The translations under genes and the position numbers were made by a program. Source: Albula goreensis (lineage: Eukaryota; Chordata; Actinopteri; Albuliformes; Albulidae). Taken from it: a stretch of 64,000 nucleotides of DNA. The stretch is taken from NCBI GenBank assembly GCA_022829145.1, contig CM040758.1:13724628-13788627 (forward strand), read 5' to 3'. Of this stretch, positions 46,131 through 57,483 are shown in pieces. The number at the start of each line of letters is the position of its first letter. Within the stretch, counting starts at the first letter, position 1. The notes beneath the pieces were generated by a model. That model saw only the letters and a program-made list of their open reading frames with translations, ran no database searches and was not told where the DNA came from.

Positions 46131-47300
46131 TATGTTCGCTGTCAGTGATACTTATTGTACTGTACATATTGTGCCATAAGAGGGTTTATTTAAATTTTAT
46201 AACACATTTTTAGTACAATTATTTGAGGCACTCAAACCATCTCTTTGGTCTTTGTGGGGAAGGATTCTGAAAAAAATGTGAAAGTACACATAGGTTTAGA
46301 GTAGGGAAACTCCAGAACCTGTTGGGGGTTGTGTTACCTCTAGCCTTGTTAAGCCTGTTGCTTTGGGGGACATATTTAATCGTACACCATGAAAAAATGC
46401 ACTAAGAGGCGGGGCCAAAAGGTAGGATTCTCAACCGTAGGTTTTTAGCTTGCTGAGATAAAGAGATGCTCAGAACAGCATCTCATGTTTGCCTGGAGGT
46501 AGTCTTCAGGGTAGATACCGCACATCTTGTCCTCAGTGTAAAGACTGGAGATTTAGCAAAACGGCCCAAAATGCACCACATTAACGAGGAACAATCCCCT
46601 AATGCCGTTTGTCTCATGCATGTTTAATGACTTAACACATGGTTCAGCGTTCCAGCTTTCTGAGCTTGAACTAATTCAATGAGTAATATCCCAAATTTTT
46701 AAAAAAAAATCGACATATAACTCACAAGTCCTTTATTTAACTCAAGTTTGCAAATGGCATGAAGCAGAAATCTTGCACAGTGTTTTTGGCCTGTGACCTA
46801 CTTTGCCCTAGTTACTGAGTGACCAAATGCACAGTTCTTTTAGACAGCCTCTGGTTACTGCTTGTCTCTCTGCTCGGTGAGGAGCAATGTTTAAGCAGCA
46901 CTCTAATTAAGCGGAGCCATCAGTGGGATTGATGGCAAGCCACATTCTCTTACAAGAATCCACTATCAAACAGAGATACGGTATAACAGGTAGCTTATCA
47001 GCAATCTGGAAATGCTGACTTCCCTCAGAAGGCATCTGATGTAGTCTGAACGCCCTATCTCCAAATTGATCACTTCTCACCACTCTGTGCAGAGATGAGA
47101 TGGCCACAGCTGGCCTCTGAGTCCAACAGACTCCTGACAATGTCAGCTGTACTGGGCATTATGCTTTTTTTCCCCTTGTTTATGCAATTGTGAAGCTACA
47201 GTGTGATAGCGATTACTGATCTGAGCAGCATCAAATCCACACATCTCAGCTATTAAAGATAGTTTTAAAAAATTCACTCTTCTTATTATTTCAGTAGTTT
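46131..47300. other. Intronic DNA upstream of exon A
   Basis: AT-rich, with a moderately conserved-looking stretch at about 46890-47130. A pyrimidine tract and gtag acceptor lead into exon A. A 77-codon minus-strand frame at 46907-47140 has no known domain. Confidence 0.5.
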
Positions 47301-47354
47301 GTGTGTGTTCATGTATGTATGGTCACGACTGTAATTGCACTCTTTCTCCTGTAG

Positions 47355-47550
47355 GTGACCACACTGGTGAACACCAGTAACAAAGGCCCGTCCAGTAAAA
47401 AGAAGGGCCGCTCCAAGAAGGCCCACGTGCTGGCTGTGTCTGTGGAGCAGGCCACACAGAACTTTCTGGAGAAGGGCGAGCAGATCGCCAAGGACAGCCA
47501 GGACCTGAAGGAGGAGCTGATCGCCGCTGTGGAGGATGTCCGCAAGCAAG
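47355..47550 (+). CDS. ctnna2: ctnna2 exon A (N-terminal beta-catenin-binding region, residues ~35-99)
   Basis: This 196-bp exon has 65 complete codons plus the first base of a split glycine codon. It starts in phase 0 directly after a pyrimidine-rich acceptor (tttctcctgtag, ending 47354), and the donor is GTGAGG at 47551. The encoded peptide starts VTTLVNTSNKGPSSKKKGRS, has a basic patch (KKKGRSKK), then the amphipathic helix VEQATQNFLEKGEQIAKDSQ and a second helix ending VEDVRKQ. In the family these helices form the N1 four-helix bundle that docks the beta-catenin peptide at the membrane-side adhesion complex. Against the human protein as I remember it, only about four conservative changes are visible (G/S, A/V, E/D, V/I), fitting strong purifying selection. 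Codons are GC-rich against AT-rich flanks. Reading through the donor would add about 15 residues and then a stop. Confidence 0.97.
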
Positions 47551-49170
47551 GTGAGGCAGTGATGCGCACAAACTCACTAACAATACCAGTAGCTCGCTGA
47601 GTCTCTCATTCGCTCAACCAGTTATTCCCTTTCATGCTCACATACTCACTCATTCACTCATTTATTGGGTCACTTACTTATTCAATCAGTTACTCATGTA
47701 CCCACTTATTTACTCTGTAAGTAAGTCATTCACTTACTTAGTTACGCACTTACACACTTGAAATTACATCTCCTAATATTCACATTGGAACCCACACTAG
47801 TGCCTCAGACTCACACACTGCAGTCAAAATTCTCTGTTCATTGTTTGCTCAGGCACTCATGGAAGGTCTAATAAAATTACCACCGAACACAAAAATAAAC
47901 CCAGCTGCTCATTACAGATAATGAAGACAGCGACAATCCCCCCTGTGGGCGAGGAAGGTGATTATTTAGCAAGCTTTGCCAATGAAAAGAATCAAACACT
48001 TGGAAGAGGGAATGTGCCAGTACCAGTCAGTGACAGGCATTTCATTTGCATTTTTGAGGAAAGGTCAGAATTTTGGGTTTAATCCCAGTCCCCACGCTAT
48101 CCCAGAGATTCTTGCTTTATGCAGTTCACAGATGCACTTGGCCACAGTCCATGCCAAGTCTCCTCTCATCTCCTCTCTCTCACATTGTCTGTAGCCCCTC
48201 CCTGGAGTGTCACTTGGTTCTGGTTCTCCAGAACAGCTCCTGAGAGCTGGGGCTTGTGGTGTTGCTGAGGGTGTGTTAGAGCAGGAAAGGGGAGCTAAGC
48301 AGGACTTCAAAATAAAGTGTGCCCATGTCAATGATGGACAGAGGACCTGCTGTAAGAAATATGCATGTGTATTCTCTGCCTGTCTTAAAACCTTTTAGCA
48401 ATGTGCATCATGTGTGCACATTTCACAATAGCTAGAAACAAACAAACAAAACAACCACTTTAGTCTTCAGCATAAAACTAACAACAAATGTTGAAATAGC
48501 ATTTTTGCAAAGCTTTTTGAAGTATTCCTCGATAGCACTCTTTGATTGAAAAGTGTCTTCCTGACTTCCTGTAATATTAGATAGCACTCAGAAAAGGAAA
48601 AGCATAATTTTTTTGACTGAGAAATGAATATGTCAAAACTGACACATTAAAAAAAGGGATCCCAGCAGTGAGGCATTCAGGGGATGTGTCCTCCTCCAGT
48701 GTGATGTCACTCATGGGCGTATTCTCCCTCCTGAGACAGCCAATCGTAGACATTGCCTCTTGCAGACTGAAGGTCTAAATAGGAGTGGCATTGAGGTTTT
48801 ACAACAAACAGTGCTGAGTCTCACTAACGGGAAGCTACGTTCCGGATGCAGTGATCCTTGAAATGACCTTGTGTACCAGCTATTACAGTAGCTTCACCCC
48901 AGCCCCTGCACCTCTGCCACCTGGTGTCTCTCTCCTTATTCCTCACTCTCAACCTACCCTTAGTCTGCTCTGCCTTTTTCTCCTCCAAGGAAGCATACTG
49001 TTCACCCTTGAGAAGGGAGCGAGTGAGGTCATTCCTCTCTTTGCATGGAATCTACTCAAATGGTGCTCACCAGCCCCTGGCCATTGATAGCTCCTCTTTA
49101 AGCTGTACAGTGTCCTTTTCATTTTCATGAATTCATAAATTTAATATAGGCAAGCTAATTAACAATCCCA

Positions 49171-49198
49171 TCCCATTTTCAGTCCCATCAAGGTAAGT
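49171..49198 (+). other. Possible 10-nt microexon or recursive-splice site
   Basis: The acceptor cccatcccattttcag ends at 49182. Ten bases (tcccatcaag) follow, then a perfect GTAAGT donor at 49193. A branch-point-like gctaat lies about 30 bases upstream. Either a 10-nt microexon or a caag|gtaagt ratchet site is possible. Ten bases would shift the ctnna2 frame. Confidence 0.3.
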
Positions 49199-49505
49199 GT
49201 TTGTTCAGTGCATTGGGTTTCTGATAGTTTAGAGAGGCTGCTGCTAAAGACTAGGAGGGGTGTTGCTTTTGGAGTCTGATCCTGCTGTGTCATACGCTCA
49301 GAAGCTGCACTATATCCAGTAATGCCCTCAGCCTCGCTTTAAGCAATGTTGGCAGGCAAGGAATGTACAGGAACATTAACCAGTTACTCTTGCTGCAAAC
49401 AAATTATTATTACATCTGTTCATAATGATAAGGCTTTTCTGGAACAAGTAGTTTTATTGTTGGACATACATTGAAAAGACACAAGATATGAAATGACTGA
49501 GTCTG

Positions 49506-49539
<34 letters not shown>

Positions 49540-49556
49540 CGCACACACATGCACAT
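49506..49556. repeat. (CA)n microsatellite, imperfect
   Basis: About 22 CA units with two CG interruptions and a final atgcac. Confidence 0.95.
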
Positions 49557-49599
49557 TGTACTGCCTACACAGTTGGGTGATGCATTGATTTACACAGTC

Positions 49600-51190
49600 T
49601 GTTTGAGACAAAAAGAGACTGGAACATGGAAGATGGGGCCTGTAAAATGTGAAGATGTAGGGAGAACCCAGCAGAAAAAAAAACAAATGCAAAGTTTGAA
49701 AGTTTTTGACTTGATCTGTGCTTTTAGAAACTAGCCTCATTCCAAGCTGTTTACTGCTTCATCGACGAGACTGATGGGGTGCACTGCGTCAAATGATGGA
49801 TTGGAAACAGAAGGCGACAGGAAATAGAAAAGGTGGCATATCCTGCTCATTGATGCCCATTAGGTCTGCCTCCTTCCATAGCTTTAAAAGTAACGATCCT
49901 AGATGTTTACTCCGAGTCATGCAACATTAACACTTCGATCATACCAAGGAAAAAAAACGACAACAAAAAGTTGGATAGATAGGTGTCTAAAGCCCTCAAT
50001 TTCTCCCTTTAAAAACAACATGTGTTCAGGCAGTGAGGTGTGAACTAATTACAGCGTAACTGTAATTACACTAATTTTAAATAAAATAAATTTAAACAAT
50101 TTGAGTATTGCAGTTATGCCATTTTGTTATAGGTTATGAAATACGATATGAAATTGATTTTCCTTTGGAAGTAGTGAACATGTAAACCTTTTTCTTAATT
50201 CAGTCATAATTAAATGCTATTGTTACTTTTGCAAATGGTTGGCAGGCACAGAAATCACCAACATTTACTGAAATATCTGTGTCCCTTTTAAAAAGTAATG
50301 GAAAAAAGTAAATAATTTGTGAAGTCATTGAAAAAAAATAACCTTTTTTAATTAACTGCAAATAATGAAATTATTTGCAATTAAATTCCATTCCTTTATA
50401 TTGCAGCAAATAAAATCATTGTGTCGACTGCATTAGTTATCAACTGAGGAGCAGACATTTTTATCTGTCATTTTAAACTCATTGCATGCTGTAGTTATGT
50501 GACAGAAGTTTCTGGAGCTTGTTTTACTTTCAGCCAGAGGGAGCTAAGTGCTTGAAAAACTTCAGTGTGACCCTGAGGGAACTTTGAATGAGAAGAAAAG
50601 CTGTATTTAAGTTTCTGATGAGACAGAGGCTACAGCTCTGTAAAATTATGAATTATGTCCTCTCTGTGTGTGTGTGTGTTTCAGGTACATTAAAACACTT
50701 GCCATCTTAAGGTCAGCATTAACTAGCATGCTTTTTACTTGGCCCAACTAAATATTAAATGTTATTTTTGAAGTTAGGTAAAATCAGCTTTGCCTAACTA
50801 ATTTTAACTGTCTACCCTTAAAATCTCATCAAAGAACCTAAAAATAAAAACAGTTCACTGTAGAGCATAACTAGCAAGGTAACTTCTCTTGTCACATTCT
50901 GCCCTTCTAAGGCTTGCAGGAGGTATATTTGGTGTTTCTTATTGTGTGAACATATATGCATATGTATACATACATGGTTATGCATTTATATTCCTGTTAT
51001 TTGCTTTCTCTTGCCACCACATGCAAATCAGCCCTGGGCAATATGAAATGGAGCAGCCCCACAGACAGGGTGATCAGGGTTCCTCACAGGCCCTGACCTT
51101 TGGAGCTAATGGGAAATCTCAGCCCTCATGAGAGGGTGATCAATCATGGCCCTCCCCCAGGTGACCAGGTGGCCCTGCAGCCATGCGGGA
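49600..51190. other. Intronic DNA with AT-rich homeodomain-like words and a hairpin
   Basis: At 50045-50095, ctaattacag, ctgtaattacactaatttta and similar TAATTA cores cluster. At 50357-50379, tgcaaataat is inverted as attatttgca around a 3-base loop. A (GT)8 tract at about 50664-50680 ends in ttcag|gtacat, an acceptor-like context. No gene. Confidence 0.4.
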
Positions 51191-51195
51191 GAGGT

Positions 51196-51213
51196 GGGGA
51201 GGGGAGGGGAGGG
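51196..51213 (+). other. G-quadruplex motif
   Basis: GGGGAGGGGAGGGGAGGG: four G-runs separated by single A, on the transcribed-sense strand, so it would also be in the pre-mRNA of intron A-B. One of the most stable loop arrangements known for G4s. Confidence 0.9.
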
Positions 51214-51639
51214 AATAGTCAGGAACCTAGTACTGCTTTGATTGAGAGGGAGAAGCCTACTGCACCCTGTCACCACTCAGAAGACAGCTCTTCCCCCAAA
51301 CAGAAGAGGGGTTAGAGGAGGAAGGAAGGGTGGTTGGAAGTCAAAGCTTTGGTCAGTCACAAATCTGTGACATGTGACCTTTGTGCCACTGTTACTTCCT
51401 CTGGCATCTGTTAACACACATTTAAAAGAGGTGCCAGTGTATATTTTGCCATATGTCTGTTTTTAACATTACCTTTATTTTCAGTTTAATTTGAAGTGGC
51501 AGTTTTATCACCACAACATCCCAAAACTTGATGACAAAGACATTGATTGAATTGCAAGAAACATAAGAATGAGGTAGTTCAGTTGTTCAGTACTGTATTC
51601 ATGAAATAAACATTTTGCTAAACAATGAATGACAGTAGA

Positions 51640-51860
51640 ATCATTTATGCAACATTTCTAATACAGATATTATAACAGTAGAATAATACAGGCAGTAGAA
51701 TATTTTTACAGTATGTCATATAGAAAATAGAAAAAAGTGAATTACTATTAAAAAGAATACAAATCAATTAAAAGATTCATTAATTTTGAGCAGTGAAAAT
51801 AGTAATATTACCATAAATATTCATACAAAAATATCAGTAATCTAATATAATATTGATAAC
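51640..51860. other. Very AT-rich segment (possible matrix-attachment type)
   Basis: Composition is dominated by A and T with repeated aata/atta words. No repeat unit is defined. Confidence 0.35.
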
Positions 51861-51919
51861 AAAAAGGTTTTTGACTGATGTGCAAAAAGCTTGACTACCC
51901 TTTGTTTTTATTCATGCTA

Positions 51920-52920
51920 GAGGGAAGAAAACCCTTATCTGAGGATCAGCTTTGTCAAATAAGGAATGATTATCTCAGAAGCGTATTTCAGGAGCTAGTC
52001 TAATTAAGGCCTTAAAAGGACTCAGTGAAATCTAAAAATGTATTGTAAAACCAAAGGCCAGTATTAAGAGAATAATACAGGAGCAATATGACTCATCTTG
52101 TTTGTTATGATTTAATAACCTAGCGGAGGCATGCTAAATCAACCAGTCAATATGATGTATTACCATTTGGACTTGAGTTAAGACCATTACAATAATCAAG
52201 TCATGAAAGTATGAGTATGCATGAATGTCACATCTTGAAATGAAAGAAAATCTTGAAAAATAATGTTATTATGCTTGGGAAAGTCCAGCTGATACAAAAT
52301 AACACCCAATGTTCTTTACAGCAGATTTTACATTGGAGATGATGGTAACCAAACTTTCATGAATGAAATCTAATTGTTGCTTGGTACTCAGTAGCAGAGC
52401 AGATTCATTTGAATTCAGAAAATTCTTAGCTTTTAAATTTTTTAAATTGCTGAGACATTCATCAAGACCATGTGGTTTGCACTCGTCACCAGGTTTGACA
52501 AACAAGTGTAGTTGCATAAAGAATGCAGTGCTCCCAGATAGTTATGTACGGTATATGATGCCAAGAGCCATCATATACATAGAAAATACATTTTGGCCCA
52601 GTATGGATCCCTGTGAGACTCCACAAACAACAGGAGTAGCTGAAGAGGATACATATTCCCCAAATGACACTGAGAAGCCCACTGTGTTCTAGCGGTGGAA
52701 AATACCTTCACCAACATTTCCAGCCAGACCCAACCAAGTTCCACAGCAGATAACATGATCTAAAATAGTTTTTTTCATCCACAATCATGAAAAGGGTTTT
52801 TAATATTTTAACAAGGGCAGTGACATCACTGTGATTTGAATTAGAAACTGAACTAAAATTATTAAAAAACTTCACTTTCTCGAAAAAAAGTTGATGATTG
52901 TTTGAAGGCAACTTTATCTA
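51920..52920 (-). mobile_element. Degenerate ~1 kb teleost interspersed repeat (class not assigned)
   Basis: The text follows the order of a repeat I recognise from many fish genomes: ..ccattacaataatcaagtca.., aataacacccaatgttcttt, ..atggatccctgtgagactcc acaaacaacaggagtag.., actgtgttct. Open frames on the minus strand (for example 52269-52517) are fragments of this repeat and not a gene. I cannot assign it to a superfamily from memory; comparison with a repeat library would settle it. Confidence 0.5.
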
Positions 52921-53499
52921 AAACTTCAGCTGGAAAAAACATCTTAAAAAAGGCCTGTAGTCACTGGGAATAGAGTGATACCAAGGTTTGTTTTCTGAGT
53001 ATGGGTGAATGATTGTTCCTCTCAAGATTCTGTACTTCTGTTACAAAGAGTAATCTGGCACTTTTTTGCACACTGCAGTCTACACATTGAGCTTGCACAG
53101 ACTTGCACAAGATTTAATGTGTGCCTTGTGTAGTCAGAATGTGTGTGCCTGATTGTAGGGGTCACTGGTGATTCATAACACAGGGGGCATCCCTTCAGCC
53201 TGAACACTATCCTCCCTGATCAAGGTTAAGGACAATTATGCATCACCCCGCAGTGCCTCTGCCCATACTCGGTCATGGCATTCAAACTTGGTTCCTGCAC
53301 ATGGGCCTGGAGAATATTTTGACCTCTATTCACTGCTGAAGTGAGTCATCATTAGGCTCCTATGAACTTGAGAATTGCACTTAACCAAGCATGACATGAG
53401 TAAGATAGCAAGTCCAGGGCTACCGAGGTAAAGGTCATTTATCTTGTCATTGCATGACCTTGGAACTGCAGCTGCCCTGTTTTTATCTGCCTTTATTTC

Positions 53500-54130
53500 A
53501 CCATGATTAAATTATGTATGCTGAGATACACTTTCAGCCAGACGAAGCTGATGGGCTTCTAATCAACCACTGCTCAGAACTGGGTTCCAAACGTGAAGGG
53601 CATCTTTGAATTATTGCGATTCACTTCATATCCAGAAGTTATGAGCGCACATTGAATCTATGGATTTATTTGCGCATTTCATTAGAAGAAGCCATTGATA
53701 TCCCCAGGCTTTTTGCAAGATTGTCATCCATTGGTGATTGCGAGGATGGCCTCCCTTCATCTTTCAGGTAGTGAGATTAGCTCTCTGTTCTGCTTTGCGC
53801 TCTCTGGGCGGATCGCTGTGATGGCCCTTTCTTTCAGAGCGTGGATCATTACACGCAAAGCCATCATCATCTTCAATTCCTCAACCGTCCGTGCCAGTAA
53901 TAGAGCGACAATCCGTCCCATTTACATCGCAATCATTTAAAACACTTTAAATGGCTTAAAAGGAGGCTTCATTAGAGTGTGTCTCTGGCGTATTCACACT
54001 CTGGACTGGATGTAATTATCTCGCTGAATACGGTCTCACTGTACCCCCCGAGTGAAGGCTTTATTTCATTCCTCTGTAAGGCCGAGGAAATTGCGTGCCC
54101 ATTCCCAGCATTCAGTATCTGTCATTTTAC
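53500..54130. promoter_or_regulatory. Candidate conserved non-coding element in intron A-B
   Basis: A 600-bp stretch with retained CpGs, few simple repeats and many homeodomain/POU-like words (ttgaattattgcgattcact, gatttatttgcgcatttcat, gatcattacacgcaaagcca, atgtaattatctcgctgaat). Its texture differs sharply from the surrounding intron. It also contains a strong acceptor-like tract ending catctttcag|gtagtg (53767/53768). Enhancer activity is inference. Confidence 0.4.
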
Positions 54131-55367
54131 AATATGAAAACACTTTTAAATGAGAGGCCTATCCACCATGCCAAAAGTGAAATGCCATTCTGCTGTCTGT
54201 CAATGGTAGAAGAGCAGTGTAGGACCACAACTGCTGCAGTTAAGGTCACATCAAGTTGTGTTGAAGAAGGGGTTGGAGTAGTCATGCATTTGAAATAGGC
54301 ATATTTTTATATACATTGAAGCCCTGCATAGGATGGGTCCTGCTTTCTTACAAAAGCGACTTGCTTCTGTGACCTGAAAATATTTTATTGAGCTTTTTTA
54401 GTTTTAGCCCGTGCTTATCTGCTTATATGTGCATGCTGCAGTTTGTTTTTTGGACTTTGCCTTGAGGGTTGAAAGTCTTGACTAGTGACCTAACCCCTGT
54501 GACCTTAAACATCTGACCTTTGTCAGATGACTCTAGATTCCAGCCATAACGCTTTGTCAGGAGCACAAGAGAGTGTGTGTTGACCCATGAGCTCTCCATT
54601 TGCCACTGTATCCCAGCCAGATTTTTTTATTCACATGATGATTACTGATTTGCAGCATACAAGTCAAATCATAACACTTTGCTTCAGTGCTGCAAACAAA
54701 GCAAATTGGTATCGCTAATGTAATAGCTGCATAGGGCAAACAATACATCGTCCTGCAAGGCAGTTTGTATCAGCTGTAGTAAGCTGTGCTGAAAGTATAT
54801 GGAAGGTTAAAGAGAGAAAGTTTGTGGCATTTCATGTCTGCTAGTCAGAGACATCCTTGACTGAGACTGTCTGGGTAAATGCATCTTCTGCTTTTGTGCT
54901 GGGTCTGTGCGCTTGAGTGAATGATTGACTTTGACAGGCGCGAGTCAGCACACTTTCCAGGGTTGTGACTCTGACACAGCCTGACACCTGTGGACCGCTG
55001 AGACCAGGAGCTGGAACCCCTGAGCCCACCCAGGGGACTCCAGTTATTTTAGCTAACTGTGAACTATGGAGTGCATGCACAGCGCTGTGGAAGAATGGTC
55101 AGACGTGGGCCTGAACTGTGCTTTGTGTTCTGTGCTCTGCATGGAGCTATCGGTGATCTGCAGGCAAGTGCTTAAGTGATTGGGCTTAAAGAGGAGCGTG
55201 AAGATTAACTGAATTCTGATTGCATGGAAAGAGTTTTTATAAGTTCTATTTTGTATAAACTTGAATGTTTCAACATGAAATATAAAAATGAAAACAAATA
55301 CTCTTGGATAAACCCCATACACCCCTTGTTCATGAGCTGTCCCCTGTTCTCTGTGTGCCCCCTACAG

Positions 55368-55534
55368 GTGAGACCATGCGTGTGGCATCCTCAGAGTTTG
55401 CTGATGACCCCTGCTCCTCTGTGAAGCGGGGCACCATGGTACGGGCCGCCCGTGCCCTCCTGTCCGCTGTCACCCGCCTGCTCATCCTCGCCGACATGGC
55501 TGACGTCATGAGACTGCTGGCCCATCTCAAAATT
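55368..55534 (+). CDS. ctnna2: ctnna2 exon B (residues ~100-155)
   Basis: This 167-bp exon begins with the last two bases of the split glycine codon (phase 1 entry) and ends in phase 0. The acceptor is ..tgccccctacag (ending 55367) and the donor is a consensus GTAAGT at 55535. It encodes ETMRVASSEFADDPCSSVKR followed by a long hydrophobic helix region with RAARALLSAVTRLLILADMA and ending RLLAHLKI. The SSVKRGTMVRAARALL and LILADMADV segments are hallmarks of alpha-catenin/vinculin-family N domains and complete the beta-catenin-binding bundle. The length equals that of the mammalian exon as I recall it. The exon starts with GTGAGA, so the acceptor is fused to a donor-like sequence, and exon A itself is followed by GTGAGG. 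Loss of this exon would shift the frame. Confidence 0.97.
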
Positions 55535-56226
55535 GTAAGTGTCACAAAGTGCTATGAATATAACACAAACATTCACTGATTATACCACCTTTAAATTATA
55601 TAAGGAGACATGGGGAAGACATGAATGACGCTAGCGTAAAAATGTGTTTTTGTAACCAGGGCATGAGACATGACTTTATGGAAGGTCAAACGCATGTCCT
55701 AAAGTACTTTTCATTGTGTATCCTCAGCAGCATAACAGAGGTCATAGAGTTGCTCAGACTGAAGTTTCATATCAAGCTTCTTTGTGAAATTTGTGGGACT
55801 CCATAATCCTGTCCATCAACCTTTTGCCTGAGGGTTCAAATGCTGACCTTTACAGAGCTTTCTGAAGACTAGAAACTCACAACTGAAAAAAGTCAGAACA
55901 GTAGCATCAAGGGAACAAGCTTTGCAGGTCACAGCTAAGTCCTTTCATAAGGTTAATGCATGATGGTCTTTCTCCACCAAAGCAGAATTAATTTACACTG
56001 TAGTCCCTTCCCTTTTCAGGCTCATAAGCACCTATTTGCAACTGCAGTTATTTCAGCGTGTGATAACCCCCATCCCTGGCCCTTTGTGTCACAGTGTGAA
56101 TTTATAACCCAGGGCTTTCCAGCTCCCACGCAGCACTACCTGTGCTCACATTAGCATATAAATGAGCAGTGACTGGGTGTCACGGAAACACCTGACAGGG
56201 CACTCCTCTGCGCCACAGTGGAGGTT

Positions 56227-56242
56227 CCCCCCCTCCCCCCCC
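56227..56242. repeat. C-rich homopolymer-like run
   Basis: CCCCCCCTCCCCCCCC on the plus strand. It could form an i-motif or, on the other strand, a G-quadruplex. Confidence 0.9.
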
Positions 56243-56546
56243 ATTAAAGGGCTGTAAATATCCCTCCACTGTCTTAAACTTTTATGAAGCTTTAATGCTT
56301 TCCTTTAATCATCGATTAAGCTCTACATATTTGAGCCTGAGACAGCAACAGATTTGGTAGCTGGGGACACTGCGGAAGATGACTGAGACTGGTATTAAAT
56401 GACCAAATGATTGGTTGTGGGAGGACACTTTCCATGCTAATGACCCAAGCTAACCCTGCACTTGTGGTGATCTAATGGCAGAGGCAAAAAACCCCCTTAG
56501 AAGCAAATAGCTCCCACGTCTCCTCCCTTTAATGTTTGTTGCTGAG

Positions 56547-57052
56547 CAGTGGTTCTCAAACAATGTGTTGAGAGGTTCTTGAGGCTTGTAAAAGGGATTG
56601 AAAAATAATCCTTGGTTGTGACAATGTTCACTTCATAATTTTCTTAGTGGCATCTTTTTTGACTGTTCACAAGTCATTATTGATGAGTGACTAAGTACAA
56701 ATCAAGTCCAAGGCGCTGCCTTACTGTCTTACACACGAAGCACATCACAGCCAAAAAAGCAGAAAACCGAAATACCGCACGCTTCCAGCCCGTCAATCTG
56801 TGCTTTTACTGATGCACAGATGAAGGCGATGGCTCACACCTGGGCTAAATGCAGATCCTCCTCAGGTGATCCTACGTGTTTGTGAGGTCCCTGCTGTTCA
56901 AGCTCCTGTTGGCTCCCCAGGTTGTGGCAGGAAACAGGTGGATTGACAGCAGGCCAGTCACTGGGTTCACACCATATTTTAAGAACAGTGAGTCACAGAA
57001 AAGGTATTTGCCTGTTAAGTGGGTCATGGACTGAAAAAGTTTGAGACCTCAG
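56547..57052. mobile_element. Candidate hAT-like non-autonomous element (~0.5 kb)
   Basis: It begins cagtggttctcaaac and ends aaaagtttgagacctcag, the inverted form of the start with small gaps. CAGTGGTTCTCAAAC is the familiar terminus of many hAT (Charlie-type) elements. There is no transposase frame inside. The 8-bp target duplication is not clear. Confidence 0.5.
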
Positions 57053-57452
57053 TACCATTGAATAAAAGTAAAGTGGAATTTATAAAATTTCATAAACCAC
57101 AACTCTTTGAAGCTTTGTCCTCTAAAGTCTAAAGTTCCACATCTCTCAGTCTGGAAGTCAGTGAGAGGCAAAATGACAAACCTGCATACTGCCGTTCCTC
57201 TTCTAGGCTCTGGTGGCTGTCTGTCTCCATGTCACTATGGCAACAGTGCCCCGCCTCTGTTCTTTCATCCAGCTCATAATCACCCCCCACAGAGCTGCTA
57301 CGGCCTGCATATCCATGACTACAGGGAGCAATTGCAATTACATAGGTCACACAGGCATTTTCTCCTTCTCTCTCTCTTATCTGCTTTACACACTGTGCCT
57401 CTATGTCTCCATATCCTTCTTTCTTTCTCTTTCTATCTGCCTTGCACTACAT

Positions 57453-57483
57453 ATCTCTCTCTCTCTCTCTCTTTCTCTCTCTT
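57453..57483. repeat. (CT)n microsatellite
   Basis: About 15 CT/TC units with one tttc interruption, in a longer pyrimidine-rich region (57360-57500). Confidence 0.95.

Larger units (their letters stand above)
1..47354 (+). other. ctnna2: ctnna2 long intron preceding exon A (3' portion)
   Basis: This 47-kb stretch lies 5' of the phase-0 exon A and contains no sequence encoding the alpha-catenin N-terminus (KWDPKSLEIRTLTVERLL type) on the plus strand. I read it as the distal part of the intron after the ATG exon, which is several hundred kilobases long in mammals. It is AT-rich with scattered mobile-element remnants, microsatellites and short GC-rich islands, listed separately. No nested gene on either strand could be supported. 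Confidence 0.85.
47551..55367 (+). other. ctnna2: ctnna2 intron A-B (7.8 kb)
   Basis: The intron begins GTGAGG and ends CCTACAG. It contains a (CA)n repeat, a G-quadruplex motif, a degenerate teleost repeat of about 1 kb and a conserved-looking block at 53.5-54.1 kb, each listed separately. Near its start (about 47600-47760) is a low-complexity run of cttactcattcactcattc-type sequence. No other gene is evident. Confidence 0.93.
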
